The translations under genes and the position numbers were made by a program. Under the pieces are notes generated by a model that did no database searches, had not been told where the DNA came from, and worked only from the letters and a program-made list of their open reading frames with translations. DNA of 64,000 nucleotides from JANMJD01 sp963828405 (lineage in GTDB: Bacteria; Actinomycetota; Acidimicrobiia; Acidimicrobiales; Ilumatobacteraceae): positions 1 to 64,000 of the forward strand of contig CAWHEG010000026.1 of the NCBI GenBank assembly GCA_963828405.1, in the 5' to 3' direction. Shown in pieces: positions 47,638 to 56,159 of the stretch. Position 1 is the stretch's first letter; the number at the start of each line of letters is the position of its first letter.

Positions 47638-47788
47638 TCGCCGGTCGTCGCGGCCGGCTTGATCGGTTGCGGAGGTGTCGATGCGGCGATGGTGCGTGTG
47701 GACCACCGCGCCGGATCGTGCGCCCTCCTACAGTGGTGTTCCTCAGGTCGCGATCCGCGTCCACGTCGGAGCTGGTGCCCGAAGGTTC

Positions 47789-48739
47789 ATGCCGTCATCC
47801 CGTTACTTCGTCCATGGGCTGGTGATCGACAGCCCCGTCGCGATCCACGCCGCGCCGGCGGGGAGCGACGCCATCGTCGACGTGACCATCAGGGGCGCCG
47901 CCGGGCCATTCGATTCGAGCGATGGGCCCGTGGAGGTGCTGCTCGAGACGCGGGACGATGACGGGTCGGTGTGGGTGGAGATCCATCGGCGCCAAGGTCA
48001 CCACGTCATGACCTACCCGGGAATCGCCGAGTTCTACATCTCGCCGTCGTTGGACGAGTTGACCTTCTGGTGGGCCGACGAGTCCCAGGCCGACACGGGA
48101 ACGCTGTTGCTGGAGGGTTCGGTGCTCGCCGTACTCGTGGCCCTCCGGGGCGCGTGCGTCCTGCACGCCAGTGCTGTCGAACTTCCCGACGGACGTGCGC
48201 TGGCCGTCGTCGGGCCGTCGGGCGCCGGGAAGTCGACGATGGCGACGATGCTGGCGATCGCCGGGTGTCCGCTGGTCGCCGACGACGTTCTGGCCGTGGA
48301 TCTGGGACCGGGCGCCCGACCCCTCGTCGCGAGCGGGATCCAGGCGGCCCGACTGAGGGAGTCCGCCTGGGGGTTGGCGGCCTGGTTCGAGGGAGCTTCC
48401 GCCGAGATGTCCACCGACGATCGCCTGGTGGTGTCGACCGGGAGTCGACCAGCAGGCACTTATGAGCTGGCGGAGATCTGGGTACCACAACCCGATCGAA
48501 CTGCGGAGACCTTGGCGCGGACCCGGCTCGACCAGGTCGCGGCATTCAAGGAACTGATGCCGAACCTGCGAGTCCCATTGCAGGAACGTGCATACGACGC
48601 GAAGACATTCGCAGAGGTTGTGGAACTCGTCGCCAGAGTTCCCGTGTCGACGGTCAGCGTGCCGTGGGGACCACCGTGGTGCCGCGAGGCCCTCGCCAAC
48701 CTGGGCGATGAAGTGCGAATGATCTGCGCTGGCGTTTGA
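47789..48739 (+). CDS. HprK-like kinase of lasso-peptide type (316 aa)
   Basis: Kinases of this class phosphorylate a Ser of the lasso precursor in paeninodin-type systems. The P-loop is VVGPSGAGKST (residues 141-150), preceded by the conserved LHASAV and followed by LVADDVLAVD, the HprK acidic loop. The ATG at 47789 has GAAGG 4-5 bases upstream and removes an open but unsupported N-terminal extension. The gene converges on the precursor gene, whose stop is 23 bases beyond. The only Ser in the predicted core is in the C-terminal NNSTL. Confidence 0.9.
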   Translation: MPSSRYFVHGLVIDSPVAIHAAPAGSDAIVDVTIRGAAGPFDSSDGPVEVLLETRDDDGSVWVEIHRRQGHHVMTYPGIAEFYISPSLDELTFWWADESQADTGTLLLEGSVLAVLVALRGACVLHASAVELPDGRALAVVGPSGAGKSTMATMLAIAGCPLVADDVLAVDLGPGARPLVASGIQAARLRESAWGLAAWFEGASAEMSTDDRLVVSTGSRPAGTYELAEIWVPQPDRTAETLARTRLDQVAAFKELMPNLRVPLQERAYDAKTFAEVVELVARVPVSTVSVPWGPPWCREALANLGDEVRMICAGV

Positions 48740-48761
48740 GATCAACCGTGGTTGGTCACGT

Positions 48762-48899
48762 TCAGAGGGTCGAGTTATTCATGGCCATGTCTGTGTCGCC
48801 CATGGTTCCGATTCCGCCAAGTGTCATGTCGGCGATCGAGCCGAGATCTTGGATCGAAGGCGGCTCATATGGAGGCCGTTGAGAGTTGGTTTCCGTCAC
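48762..48899 (-). CDS. Lasso peptide precursor (A), 45 aa
   Basis: The GTG at 48899 has a strong AGGGAGGTG 6 bases upstream; an ATG further up gives a longer open frame without support. The leader has RPPYEPPSIQDLGSIADMT, with the YxxP motif bound by B1, the L/I-x-x-x-G pattern, and Thr26 as the -2 residue. The predicted core is GGIGTMGDTDMAMNNSTL: Gly1 would link to Asp8 to make an 8-residue ring with a 10-residue tail. It has no aromatic or basic residue. Its first 35 bases lie inside the 3' end of the cyclase gene. Confidence 0.9.
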   Translation of the reverse strand: MTETNSQRPPYEPPSIQDLGSIADMTLGGIGTMGDTDMAMNNSTL

Positions 48900-50643
48900 G
48901 TTGTTCACCTCCCTTTGGGGAGTATCGCACGGGTGTCCATTGGGCAGCACGGCGCGCAGCAACAGCCAGTGGGACCAGGTCGGTCACGACGTCGGGGGAC
49001 TGCCTGACGGTGATGTCGAGGATCGCGGGATTGATGAGATCGGCAATCGACTCGGGGATTGGGCCTAGGTCAATCGGGACCGAGGCCGAGTCCGACGATT
49101 CCCCGCCGTCTTTCGAGACTCGATGAAGGTGGGTCGAAGGGACAAGGCCGTCGAACGCCCCTCGCAGGAGCTTCTTTGGGGGCCAGGCCAGATCCAGTGG
49201 ATGCGAGCTGAACGCCAGCTCGATCGCCTCGCGTGAGTGGAAGGGCAACGACCTCCGCAAGAAACTCTCGGAACAGATCTCCCAGCTCTGCAGCAGCCAT
49301 GCCGTGGATTGGGTCAGCTGCTGGATGAGATAGCCGCGGGGATGATCGAGCCGGCGAGCCCGGCTCAACGCCTCGCTCACGAACGTGTGGTATTCGTCCT
49401 GCAAGTCCTGGCGGATCCAGGTCGGGAGCTGTCGGCCGAACGCGAGACGCCGACTGTGGGGCAAGATGACCTGCTTCGACCAGCTTCTCACGGTCTGGAT
49501 GCGGTGGAGTACGCCTGGTTTGGTGATCGTGCGGACGAGATCGCGAAACGCCAACGATGGCGCCCAAGCCATGTAGAGGTTGTTCCAGCCCCCGAACAAC
49601 TCGTCGGCGTTCTCGCCGCCGGTCATCGTCGCAGCCTGCTGCGTGAGACCGCGACGCGCTCCGAGGATCAGCGTCGGGTTCATCATCGGTGTGCGCACCG
49701 CCGGGGACGAACGAAGGACGTCGACCCAGCTGTGTTCGTTGAGGTAATGCGGTACGTGTCCATCGACGGGAACCTGCTCCAGGAAGCTGTCGATGTAATG
49801 ACTCGTTGACCCGCGCTCGGAGAAGCTCTGATCCGGAAGAACACTCACGGTCTCGACCTGGCGCCCGAGAAGTTGCTTGGCCAACGCCACGATGACGCTC
49901 GAATCGACCCCGCCACTGAACGTGGCGATGTTGGGCGACTTGGTGCTGAGGTCCCGATCCAGACTGCTGATCACGATGTCGCGCAGGGTCCGGGCGCGCT
50001 CGCCGGTGGTGCACGGCTTGCTGGCGGCCTCGATCTGGGCAGGATCCCAGTAGCTCATAGGCGCATCCGTCGAACCGAGCCGTAGTTCCAGGGAATGGGC
50101 CGGAGGCACGACCGACACGCCAGCCAGCGGCGTCCGGTTCCACGGGAATACCGAGCCCGTCCACGAAGTGATCATGGTGAGCTCGTCGATCGGGAGTTCC
50201 TCGTCAAGCACGTCCTCGAAGAGGCGCAGGCGGGTGGCCGCCATGACGAAGTCGCTCCTGCGGTGCGTGAACCAGTGGCTGATGCCGGCGCACGAACGCA
50301 CGAGCTGCACGGTGTCGCCGTCGACGTGGGCAAAGGTGAAGTCGCCGGGGAGCTGGGCGATGGTCGAGGTCCGCTCGGTGAGCTTGACCACCCGGTCGGG
50401 TGCGTCGTCGCCGTACGCCTCCTCCATCCGGTCGCGTCCTTCGACGAAGGCCAGGCCGTGGCGGATGTACTGGTCGGAATCCGGTTCCGAACCGGGCAGC
50501 GGGAACGTCCCGACGACCCAGTGGGGTTCGCGCGTCCACACTGCCCCGCCCATCTCGCGCAGGCGGCGCTCGACGCCGGCTCGTGCGTTCGGGTTGCGGC
50601 TCCCGAACACCACGACCTGGGCGACCGGTCGTTCCCAGGTCAC
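48865..50643 (-). CDS. Lasso cyclase (C), asparagine-synthetase-like (592 aa)
   Basis: C enzymes adenylate the ring Asp/Glu and form the macrolactam. The PPi-loop motif SGGVDSS is at residues 243-249, with TGGENADELFGGWNN following as the second ATP/Mg segment. The N-terminus is the glutaminase-like domain but lacks Cys2, as expected for lasso cyclases that need no glutamine. The start overlaps the B1 stop by 4 bases, and its 3' end contains the start of the precursor gene. Confidence 0.95.
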   Translation of the reverse strand: MTWERPVAQVVVFGSRNPNARAGVERRLREMGGAVWTREPHWVVGTFPLPGSEPDSDQYIRHGLAFVEGRDRMEEAYGDDAPDRVVKLTERTSTIAQLPGDFTFAHVDGDTVQLVRSCAGISHWFTHRRSDFVMAATRLRLFEDVLDEELPIDELTMITSWTGSVFPWNRTPLAGVSVVPPAHSLELRLGSTDAPMSYWDPAQIEAASKPCTTGERARTLRDIVISSLDRDLSTKSPNIATFSGGVDSSVIVALAKQLLGRQVETVSVLPDQSFSERGSTSHYIDSFLEQVPVDGHVPHYLNEHSWVDVLRSSPAVRTPMMNPTLILGARRGLTQQAATMTGGENADELFGGWNNLYMAWAPSLAFRDLVRTITKPGVLHRIQTVRSWSKQVILPHSRRLAFGRQLPTWIRQDLQDEYHTFVSEALSRARRLDHPRGYLIQQLTQSTAWLLQSWEICSESFLRRSLPFHSREAIELAFSSHPLDLAWPPKKLLRGAFDGLVPSTHLHRVSKDGGESSDSASVPIDLGPIPESIADLINPAILDITVRQSPDVVTDLVPLAVAARRAAQWTPVRYSPKGGEQRDGNQLSTASI

Positions 50644-50897
50644 TCGATCAACGCACCCATCGTGCGCAGGGCGTCGAGGAAGGCCCGCACGTCGGCCGTC
50701 GCCGTCTCATCGTCGACGTCGAACGCGCCGGTCAGCGCGTTGACCAGGTCGTCTTCGGTGGCCGCCTGGTCGTCGCCGAGCATCTCCCACAGCAGGGTGC
50801 CCGACGGGTTGACCTGGAAGTAGCGGGACACGCCGAGATTGAGCACGAGGAGCTCGTCGTTCACGCGGCGGTAGACGACATCGGGTGACAACCTCAT
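50640..50897 (-). CDS. Lasso B1 / PqqD-like RiPP recognition element (85 aa)
   Basis: The winged-helix RRE pattern is plain: MRLSPDVVYRRVNDELLVLNL, RYFQVNPSGTLLWEML, then a helical end TADVRAFLDALRTMGALIE. B1 binds the leader YxxP motif and presents it to B2. I chose ATG 50897, which has GAGAGG upstream; ATG 50939 would add 14 residues. It is the first gene of B1-C-A, transcribed away from the sigma-factor gene across 173 bases where I see no clear promoter. Confidence 0.93.
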   Translation of the reverse strand: MRLSPDVVYRRVNDELLVLNLGVSRYFQVNPSGTLLWEMLGDDQAATEDDLVNALTGAFDVDDETATADVRAFLDALRTMGALIE

Positions 50898-51070
50898 CTC
50901 GCGCCTCTCAGTCTCTCGCCTGGCGCCCATACGTGGCATGAGCATCACACAGCGTACCTGCATAGTCGCCGACGGGTCGAGTAGGCCGGGCTCCCCATCT
51001 TCGACCGCACGCGGGGCGATCCCGCCATCGGGCAACGACGTCCTAACGTTCGTGACGTGGCGGGTGATTG

Positions 51071-51640
51071 ATGTCGAACGCGTTCGGCTCACGGTGTGAC
51101 GAGGTGCTCGAGGATGCCAGGAACGGTGACGCCTACGCCTTCGAAGAGCTGTTCACCGAACTGCAGCCGCGGCTGTTGCGGTTCCTTCGGTCGCAGGAGC
51201 CCACCGTTGCCGACGATCTCGCCGCCGAGGTGTGGATGGCGATCGCCAAGGGGATCGCCCGGTTCGACGGTGACTGGTCCGACTTCCGGGCCTGGGCGTT
51301 CGCGATCGCCCGGCGGCGGCTGGCCGACCACCGCCGGACGGCCGTCCGACGCCGGACCGATGTCGTCGCAGCCGACGTGTTCGAGCTCCACCCGGCAGGT
51401 GACGAGACCGAGCAGGAGGTGCTCGACCGGCTGTCGGGCCAGCAGGCGGCCGATCTGGTCGCTTCGGTGCTCAACGGCGAGCAGGCCGAAGTGGTGCTGT
51501 TGCGCGTGCTGGGCGATCTCGACGTCGACCAGGTGGCGGCGATCATGCAGCGGTCGCCCAACTGGGTCCGGGTGACTCAGCACCGGGCGCTGCAGAAACT
51601 GGCCAGACGTCTCGGTCCGCGGAAGTCGGTAATGCGATGA
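51071..51640 (+). CDS. ECF-type sigma factor (189 aa)
   Basis: Region 2 is YAFEELFTELQPRLLRFLRSQEPTVADDLAAEVWMAIAKGIARFDGDWSDFRAWAFAIARRRLADHRR, and region 4 is LDVDQVAAIMQRSPNWVRVTQHRALQKLARRL. It selects promoters for a small regulon. The stop overlaps the next gene (ATGA), whose product has the layout of an anti-sigma factor. Being divergent from B1-C-A it could control the lasso genes; no target promoter was identified. Confidence 0.92.
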   Translation: MSNAFGSRCDEVLEDARNGDAYAFEELFTELQPRLLRFLRSQEPTVADDLAAEVWMAIAKGIARFDGDWSDFRAWAFAIARRRLADHRRTAVRRRTDVVAADVFELHPAGDETEQEVLDRLSGQQAADLVASVLNGEQAEVVLLRVLGDLDVDQVAAIMQRSPNWVRVTQHRALQKLARRLGPRKSVMR

Positions 51641-52794
51641 GCGACTCGAACGATCTCCACGACGTGACACAACCGCCGATCTCCGACGAGTTCGCCGATC
51701 GGCTGCTCTCGGGGTCCCTCCCGATCGCCGTTGGCGACGATCCCGCCGATCTCGGCGCCGTGCTGATGGCGGCCCGGCAACCGGCCGAACCGGCCGAGCT
51801 GGCCGGGATGGCCGCCGCCGTGGCCGCCTTCCGGCATGCGGGAGTCACGTCAATCGAGACCGCTTCGAACGCAAGGACCCGCCCGATGTTCAAGAAGTTC
51901 CTCACCGCCAAAGCGCTCGCCACCGCCGGGGTCGTCACCGTGCTCTCGGCGGGTGCTGCCGCGGCCGCCGGCGTGGTACCCACCCCGTTCGGGCCGGCGA
52001 GGCCGTCGTTCGTCGCCTCACCCCACGAGGCCGGGGACGAGGCCGACGAGTCCGTGCCCACGACGCTCGCCATCGACCAGGTGACGACCGCTGCGGCCAA
52101 GCCCCCGGCCGATGCCGCCGACGATGCCGAAGGCGCCGAACCCTCCGCCGATGCCGGTGTCGATGCCACCAACGACGACGCCGACGATCGGGCGCCCGAC
52201 GGCGCCGATACCCGAGGACCCGACGTCTCGGGTCCGGCCAAGTTCGGCCAGTGCACCGCCTTTGCGGCGCACGCCAAGCGTGAGGATCCGCCGGCCTCAC
52301 CGCCGGCCTCACCGCCGACCTCGGCCGACGCCGATGCCGACGCCGACGCCGATGCTGATGCCGATGCCGACGCCGAAACCGATGTCGACGAGCCATCGTT
52401 CGCCGCATTGCGTGCCGCCGCCGCAGCCGCCGACCAGACGGTCGAGGAGTTCTGCGCCGACGCGACACCGGGACGTTCCGCCGACAACCCGTCGGTGACC
52501 GCGCCCGGACGTTCCGCCGACAACCCGTCGGTGACCGCGCCCGGACGTTCCGACGACAATCCGTCGGTGACCGCTCCTGGTCGGTCGGACGACAAGCCGG
52601 GTCGCTCGGACGACAATCCGTCGGTGACCGCTCTTGGTCGGTCGGATGATTTCCCGGGCTCGGATGACAATCCGTCGGTGACGGCTCCGGGTCGCTCCGA
52701 CGACGACCCGCCCGTCAGCATCCCCCGCGTCGAACTTCCCACCGTCCCCGAGGACCCGGGTGGCGGCCACGGCGAGGTGCCGTCGCACCCCTGA
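51637..52794 (+). CDS. Putative membrane anti-sigma-type protein with repeat-rich C-terminus (385 aa)
   Basis: Residues 1-85 are a soluble domain likely to bind the sigma factor, without a ZAS His/Cys motif that I can see. A membrane segment falls at about 88-108 (LATAGVVTVLSAGAAAAAGVV). The remainder is extracytoplasmic: Asp/Ala repeats, Cys-containing stretches and the unit PGR-S-D/A-DNPSVTA. Layout and linkage fit an anti-sigma factor, but no sequence motif proves it. It sits between the sigma factor and the ABC exporter. Confidence 0.7.
   Translation: MSDSNDLHDVTQPPISDEFADRLLSGSLPIAVGDDPADLGAVLMAARQPAEPAELAGMAAAVAAFRHAGVTSIETASNARTRPMFKKFLTAKALATAGVVTVLSAGAAAAAGVVPTPFGPARPSFVASPHEAGDEADESVPTTLAIDQVTTAAAKPPADAADDAEGAEPSADAGVDATNDDADDRAPDGADTRGPDVSGPAKFGQCTAFAAHAKREDPPASPPASPPTSADADADADADADADADAETDVDEPSFAALRAAAAAADQTVEEFCADATPGRSADNPSVTAPGRSADNPSVTAPGRSDDNPSVTAPGRSDDKPGRSDDNPSVTALGRSDDFPGSDDNPSVTAPGRSDDDPPVSIPRVELPTVPEDPGGGHGEVPSHP
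52320..52720 (+). repeat. Coding tandem repeats: Asp-Ala stretch and 12-residue PGRSxDNPSVTA units
   Basis: Bases 52320-52385 alternate gcc/gac codons for an Ala-Asp run. From about 52468 to 52715 a 36-base unit is repeated about six times, coding for PGRSADNPSVTA and variants, the copies drifting toward the 3' end. Such repeats expand and contract readily. Confidence 0.85.
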
Positions 52795-52846
52795 GAACCC
52801 CGGGTGGCGCGCCCGGCCCGCGTCGGCGCGGGCGTAGGGTACCGAC

Positions 52847-54658
52847 GTGGCAACCCGGCGAGCCCGCTCCGGCCGGCACACGGGCGGCGGGACCATCTCG
52901 ACCGCCGTTCGCCAATCCTGGGCGCTGGTCCGCTCGTCGTCGGCCCGGCTGAGCTCGCTGCTCCTCGTCCTCCAGCTCGTGGCGGCGGTCGTGCTGGCCG
53001 TCGAGCTGTTGATGGCCGGCCTGGTCGTCAGCAGGCTGGTGAGCACCGACGGCTCGCTGTCGTTGCGCTCGACGATCCCGCTGGTCCTGGTGTTCGGCCT
53101 GGCGATCGCCGCCGGCGCCTCGTCGATGGTCGTCACCCGCGAGCTCCAGACGCTGCTCGGCGAGCGGGTGGTGCGCACCGCCCAGGGTCGCATCGTCGCC
53201 TCGGCCGTCGAGCTCACCCCGGCGTCGTTCGACGATCCGGCCGTCTACGACCGTATGGAACGCGCCAACCGTGCCGTAGCCGACAACGGCTGGGACATGG
53301 TCTGGGCGCTGACCACCCTGGCATCGTCGGTGGCCGGCATGGTCGCCTCGGTCGTCGTGCTCGTGTTGCTCGCCCCGCTGACGTTGCCGATCCTGTTCGT
53401 CGGTGCGCTGCCGATCGCCGTCGTCCAGCGGCGCAACAACCGCGAGAACTACGAGATGGCGTTCGGGCTGTCGACCAACGACCGTGAGCGCCAGTACCTG
53501 GCCGGCCTGCTGACATCACGGGACGCGGTCAAGGAGCTGCGCGTCTTCGGCGCCGATCGGGTGCTGCGCCGTCGGTTCGACGCCCTCTTCGACGAACGCC
53601 TCAGGCGCGTACGGCGGGCCGTGGGGAGCCGTCTGCGCCGCCAGGTGATCGGCAACCTGCTCTCGTCGGCGGGGGTCGTCTTCGTGCTCCTCGGCCTGAC
53701 CTACCTGCTCGCCCGGGGCCGCCTGAGCGTCGGTGCGGCGGGTTCGACGGTGCTCGCCGTCCACCAGCTGCAGGGGCGCATCCACAGCTTCACCCTCGGG
53801 GTGTCGACGGTGCACCGGTCGGCGATGTTCATGGGGGACTTCGTCAGCTTCACGGCGCCGTCGGAGCGGCCCGTGGCCCCGGCGGCCCCGTCGCTCACCT
53901 CGCTCGAGGTGGCCGACGTGACGTTCCGCTACGCCGGGCAGTCGGCGCCCGCCCTGTGCGGCGTGTCGTTGGAGATCCCCGTCGGTGGGGTCGTCGCCAT
54001 CGTCGGGGAGAACGGCTCGGGCAAGACGACACTCGCCAAGCTGCTCAGCGGCCTCTACGAGCCCGGGAGCGGTCGGGTGCTGTGGTCGGGGCAGCCGATC
54101 TCGGCGCTCGGGTACGGGGCGGTGTGGCCCCGCGTCTCGGTGCTCTTCCAGGATTTCGTCCGGTACCAGCTGAGCGCGGCCGAGAACATCGGCCTCGGCC
54201 AGCCCGAGCGGATCGACGACCGGGCGGCGATCGAGGAGGCGGCCCGGCGGACCGGCGCCCACGGATTGCTCGGCCGGTTGTCGAAGGGGTTCGATACCCG
54301 CCTGACCAGGCAGTTCGACGACGGGACCGACCTGTCGGGCGGCCAGTGGCAGAAGGTCGCGCTGACCAGGGCGACCTTCCGCGAGGCCGACCTGGTGATC
54401 CTCGACGAGCCGACCGCGGCGCTCGACCCGCAGGCCGAGGCCGACTTCTTCGCCCAGGCCCGCGAGCTGATGGCCGGCCGGACGCTGATCCTCATCTCCC
54501 ACCGGATGGCCGGCGTGCGCAACGCCGACCTGATCGTCGTGATGCACGAGGGGCGGGTGGTCGAGCAGGGCACCCACGCCGGGCTGCTCGCCCTCGGGGG
54601 CCGCTATGCGGGGCTCGTCGCCCGCACCGAGGAAGTGATGCCGGTCAACCGCCCGTAG
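52847..54658 (+). CDS. ABC exporter, fused permease and ATPase (603 aa)
   Basis: Six hydrophobic segments fill residues 35-320. The nucleotide-binding domain has Walker A IVGENGSGKTTLAK, Q-loop VLFQDFVRYQ, signature LSGGQWQKVALTRA (LSGGQ), Walker B LVILDEPTAALD and the H-loop LISHRMAG. It is a type IV half-transporter, as the lasso D exporters are. It lacks a peptidase domain. It lies downstream of the sigma/anti-sigma pair and probably exports the lasso peptide, which is inferred from position. The start is GTG 52847. Confidence 0.9.
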   Translation: MATRRARSGRHTGGGTISTAVRQSWALVRSSSARLSSLLLVLQLVAAVVLAVELLMAGLVVSRLVSTDGSLSLRSTIPLVLVFGLAIAAGASSMVVTRELQTLLGERVVRTAQGRIVASAVELTPASFDDPAVYDRMERANRAVADNGWDMVWALTTLASSVAGMVASVVVLVLLAPLTLPILFVGALPIAVVQRRNNRENYEMAFGLSTNDRERQYLAGLLTSRDAVKELRVFGADRVLRRRFDALFDERLRRVRRAVGSRLRRQVIGNLLSSAGVVFVLLGLTYLLARGRLSVGAAGSTVLAVHQLQGRIHSFTLGVSTVHRSAMFMGDFVSFTAPSERPVAPAAPSLTSLEVADVTFRYAGQSAPALCGVSLEIPVGGVVAIVGENGSGKTTLAKLLSGLYEPGSGRVLWSGQPISALGYGAVWPRVSVLFQDFVRYQLSAAENIGLGQPERIDDRAAIEEAARRTGAHGLLGRLSKGFDTRLTRQFDDGTDLSGGQWQKVALTRATFREADLVILDEPTAALDPQAEADFFAQARELMAGRTLILISHRMAGVRNADLIVVMHEGRVVEQGTHAGLLALGGRYAGLVARTEEVMPVNRP

Positions 54659-54705
54659 CCGTCGGGGTCGCATCGTCCCATCTTGTCGCGGTAACTCCGG
54701 TGCGG

Positions 54706-55023
54706 TCAGACGTCGATGTCGAGCACCATTGCTACGACCTCGCGGATCTGGGTGAGGATCACTCGCCCGACGTTGTGCCCGGTCTCGGCCACGACGCGCG
54801 TCAGGCTGATGATCGTGATGTTGTGGGCCTGGATCCATCCCCACTCGCTGGCGATGTCGGAGTCCGACTCGCGCTCCGTCGTCGTGCAGTTGACGACATG
54901 GATCGCTGCCATCCCACGGTCGAGCATGTGGTCGGAGGTGATCACCACGGCGGGCCGGATCGCCGCCGGAGTGCCGGGCAGCGGTTCCCCGAAATCGACC
55001 GTGACAACGTCACCGGCCTTCAT
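54706..55023 (-). CDS. MazF/PemK family toxin (105 aa)
   Basis: MKAGDVVTVDFGEPLPGTPAAIRPAVVITSD fits the MazF fold, with Arg in IRPAVVITS and VNCTTTERES as the second conserved region. Its start lies 14 bases inside the end of the upstream antitoxin gene. Confidence 0.9.
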   Translation of the reverse strand: MKAGDVVTVDFGEPLPGTPAAIRPAVVITSDHMLDRGMAAIHVVNCTTTERESDSDIASEWGWIQAHNITIISLTRVVAETGHNVGRVILTQIREVVAMVLDIDV

Positions 55024-55252
55024 ACAACCTCGCCACCGTCGCAGCTCCGGCGTCCATCACCAGCTGGTCGTCGTCGGTGAGCCCGCGGGCGGCGAGCTGA
55101 TCGGCCAGTCGCTCGGCACGACCCTGGCGGATCATCCGCCGTAGCAATCGATCGACAGTGAGACCGTGAGCCGCTGCCAGCTCGTTGAGGCCGTCGCGGG
55201 TCGACACCGCAACCCTGATCGACGTTGTAGCTCCGGTAGTCCGACTAGCCAT
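55010..55252 (-). CDS. Antitoxin of the MazF module (80 aa)
   Basis: MASRTTGATTSIRVAVSTRDGLNELAAAHGLTVDRLLRRMIRQ looks like a ribbon-helix-helix domain, followed by a helical toxin-binding tail. It precedes and overlaps the toxin by 14 bases on the minus strand. The ATG at 55252 is the only good start. Confidence 0.85.
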   Translation of the reverse strand: MASRTTGATTSIRVAVSTRDGLNELAAAHGLTVDRLLRRMIRQGRAERLADQLAARGLTDDDQLVMDAGAATVARLYEGR

Positions 55253-55326
55253 ACTGAACAGACTACCTTTCGTCGTCGTGAGTAGCGCGTCGGCCGTACT
55301 GCAATCGACGTCATCCGAATACAACC

Positions 55327-56004
55327 TCACGGGGCGGTGGCGACCGTGGTGGCTTCCCGCCGAAGGAGCATCACGGCCGCCGTCGTCACCAGGCTGGCCG
55401 CAATGACGATGGTGATCGCGGTCAGCACGCCGTGGATGCCGGGGTGGACGAGGGCGCCGGTGCGAGCCACGACGACGCCGCCGACGCACCCGATCGCCGC
55501 GATGACCTCCATCCGAGCCGGCGAGACGGCCGCTGACGGTTGCCCGAGCCGGCTCACTGCGGTGACCAGGAGGAACGGCCAGACGCCGAACAGCGCTCCG
55601 AGCAGCGCGGCCGGCCAGCCGGCCGTGCCGAACACCCCGGAGGAGACGAGCAGGAAGATCTCGGCCATGTGGACGGGCCAGGGCAGGGTGGTGCGGCTGA
55701 GCAGCTCCCAGGCGGCGAGCCCGAAGACCATCGCCAGCAGCCCGGGTTGGCGGCCGGTCTCGGGGATGCAGCTGTAGATCACCCCGGCCCAGGTGGCCAC
55801 GAGCACGGCGGGGGCGCCCGGGCGGGGGAGCGCGCGGTGGACGACGGGCAGGACGAGGGCGACCACGGCGGCCGTGGCGACGATCAGGATCGGCGCCCAC
55901 CCGAAATGGGTCCGACCAAGATGGGCGAACCGCCACTGCTGGCGGATGACGATCACCCCCGCGACGACGCCGACCAACAGCCGTTGCCGCGCCCCGGATC
56001 GCAT
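55327..56004 (-). CDS. Hypothetical membrane protein (225 aa)
   Basis: Around six to seven hydrophobic segments fill the protein (LIVATAAVVALVLPVV, VLVATWAGVIYSCI, GLLAMVFGLAAW, and others). No family is recognised. The N-terminal 30 codons and 45 upstream bases occur again as a diverged copy at 56813-56937, which lacks the rest of the gene. Confidence 0.7.
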   Translation of the reverse strand: MRSGARQRLLVGVVAGVIVIRQQWRFAHLGRTHFGWAPILIVATAAVVALVLPVVHRALPRPGAPAVLVATWAGVIYSCIPETGRQPGLLAMVFGLAAWELLSRTTLPWPVHMAEIFLLVSSGVFGTAGWPAALLGALFGVWPFLLVTAVSRLGQPSAAVSPARMEVIAAIGCVGGVVVARTGALVHPGIHGVLTAITIVIAASLVTTAAVMLLRREATTVATAP

Positions 56005-56049
56005 GCTCCCAGTCTTGTCGCCCGGGCACCCCCCGTGTCGTCAGGCCGC
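55925..56049. repeat. Direct repeat, copy 1 (125 bp; copy 2 at 56813-56937)
   Basis: The two copies start gcgaaccgccactgc and end near tcaggcc, with roughly 80% identity by eye and no large gaps. They flank the AbiE remnant about 890 bases apart. Copy 1 overlaps the start of the intact membrane protein gene; copy 2 is only its 5' end. Confidence 0.85.
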
Positions 56050-56159
56050 GCTGCCCATCAGCTCGCTACGACCTATGCGCCATCTCGCGCCGGCTCCGCG
56101 CCCGATCCATCGCCGTGACCGTTCCTCCTGGCTCAACACTCCGGCGAACGGAGCGGTCT

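Noticed and set aside
48899..48962. ATG-started longer version of the lasso precursor (66 residues)
   Set aside because: The SD sits directly before GTG 48899, and the extra residues have no leader-like features.
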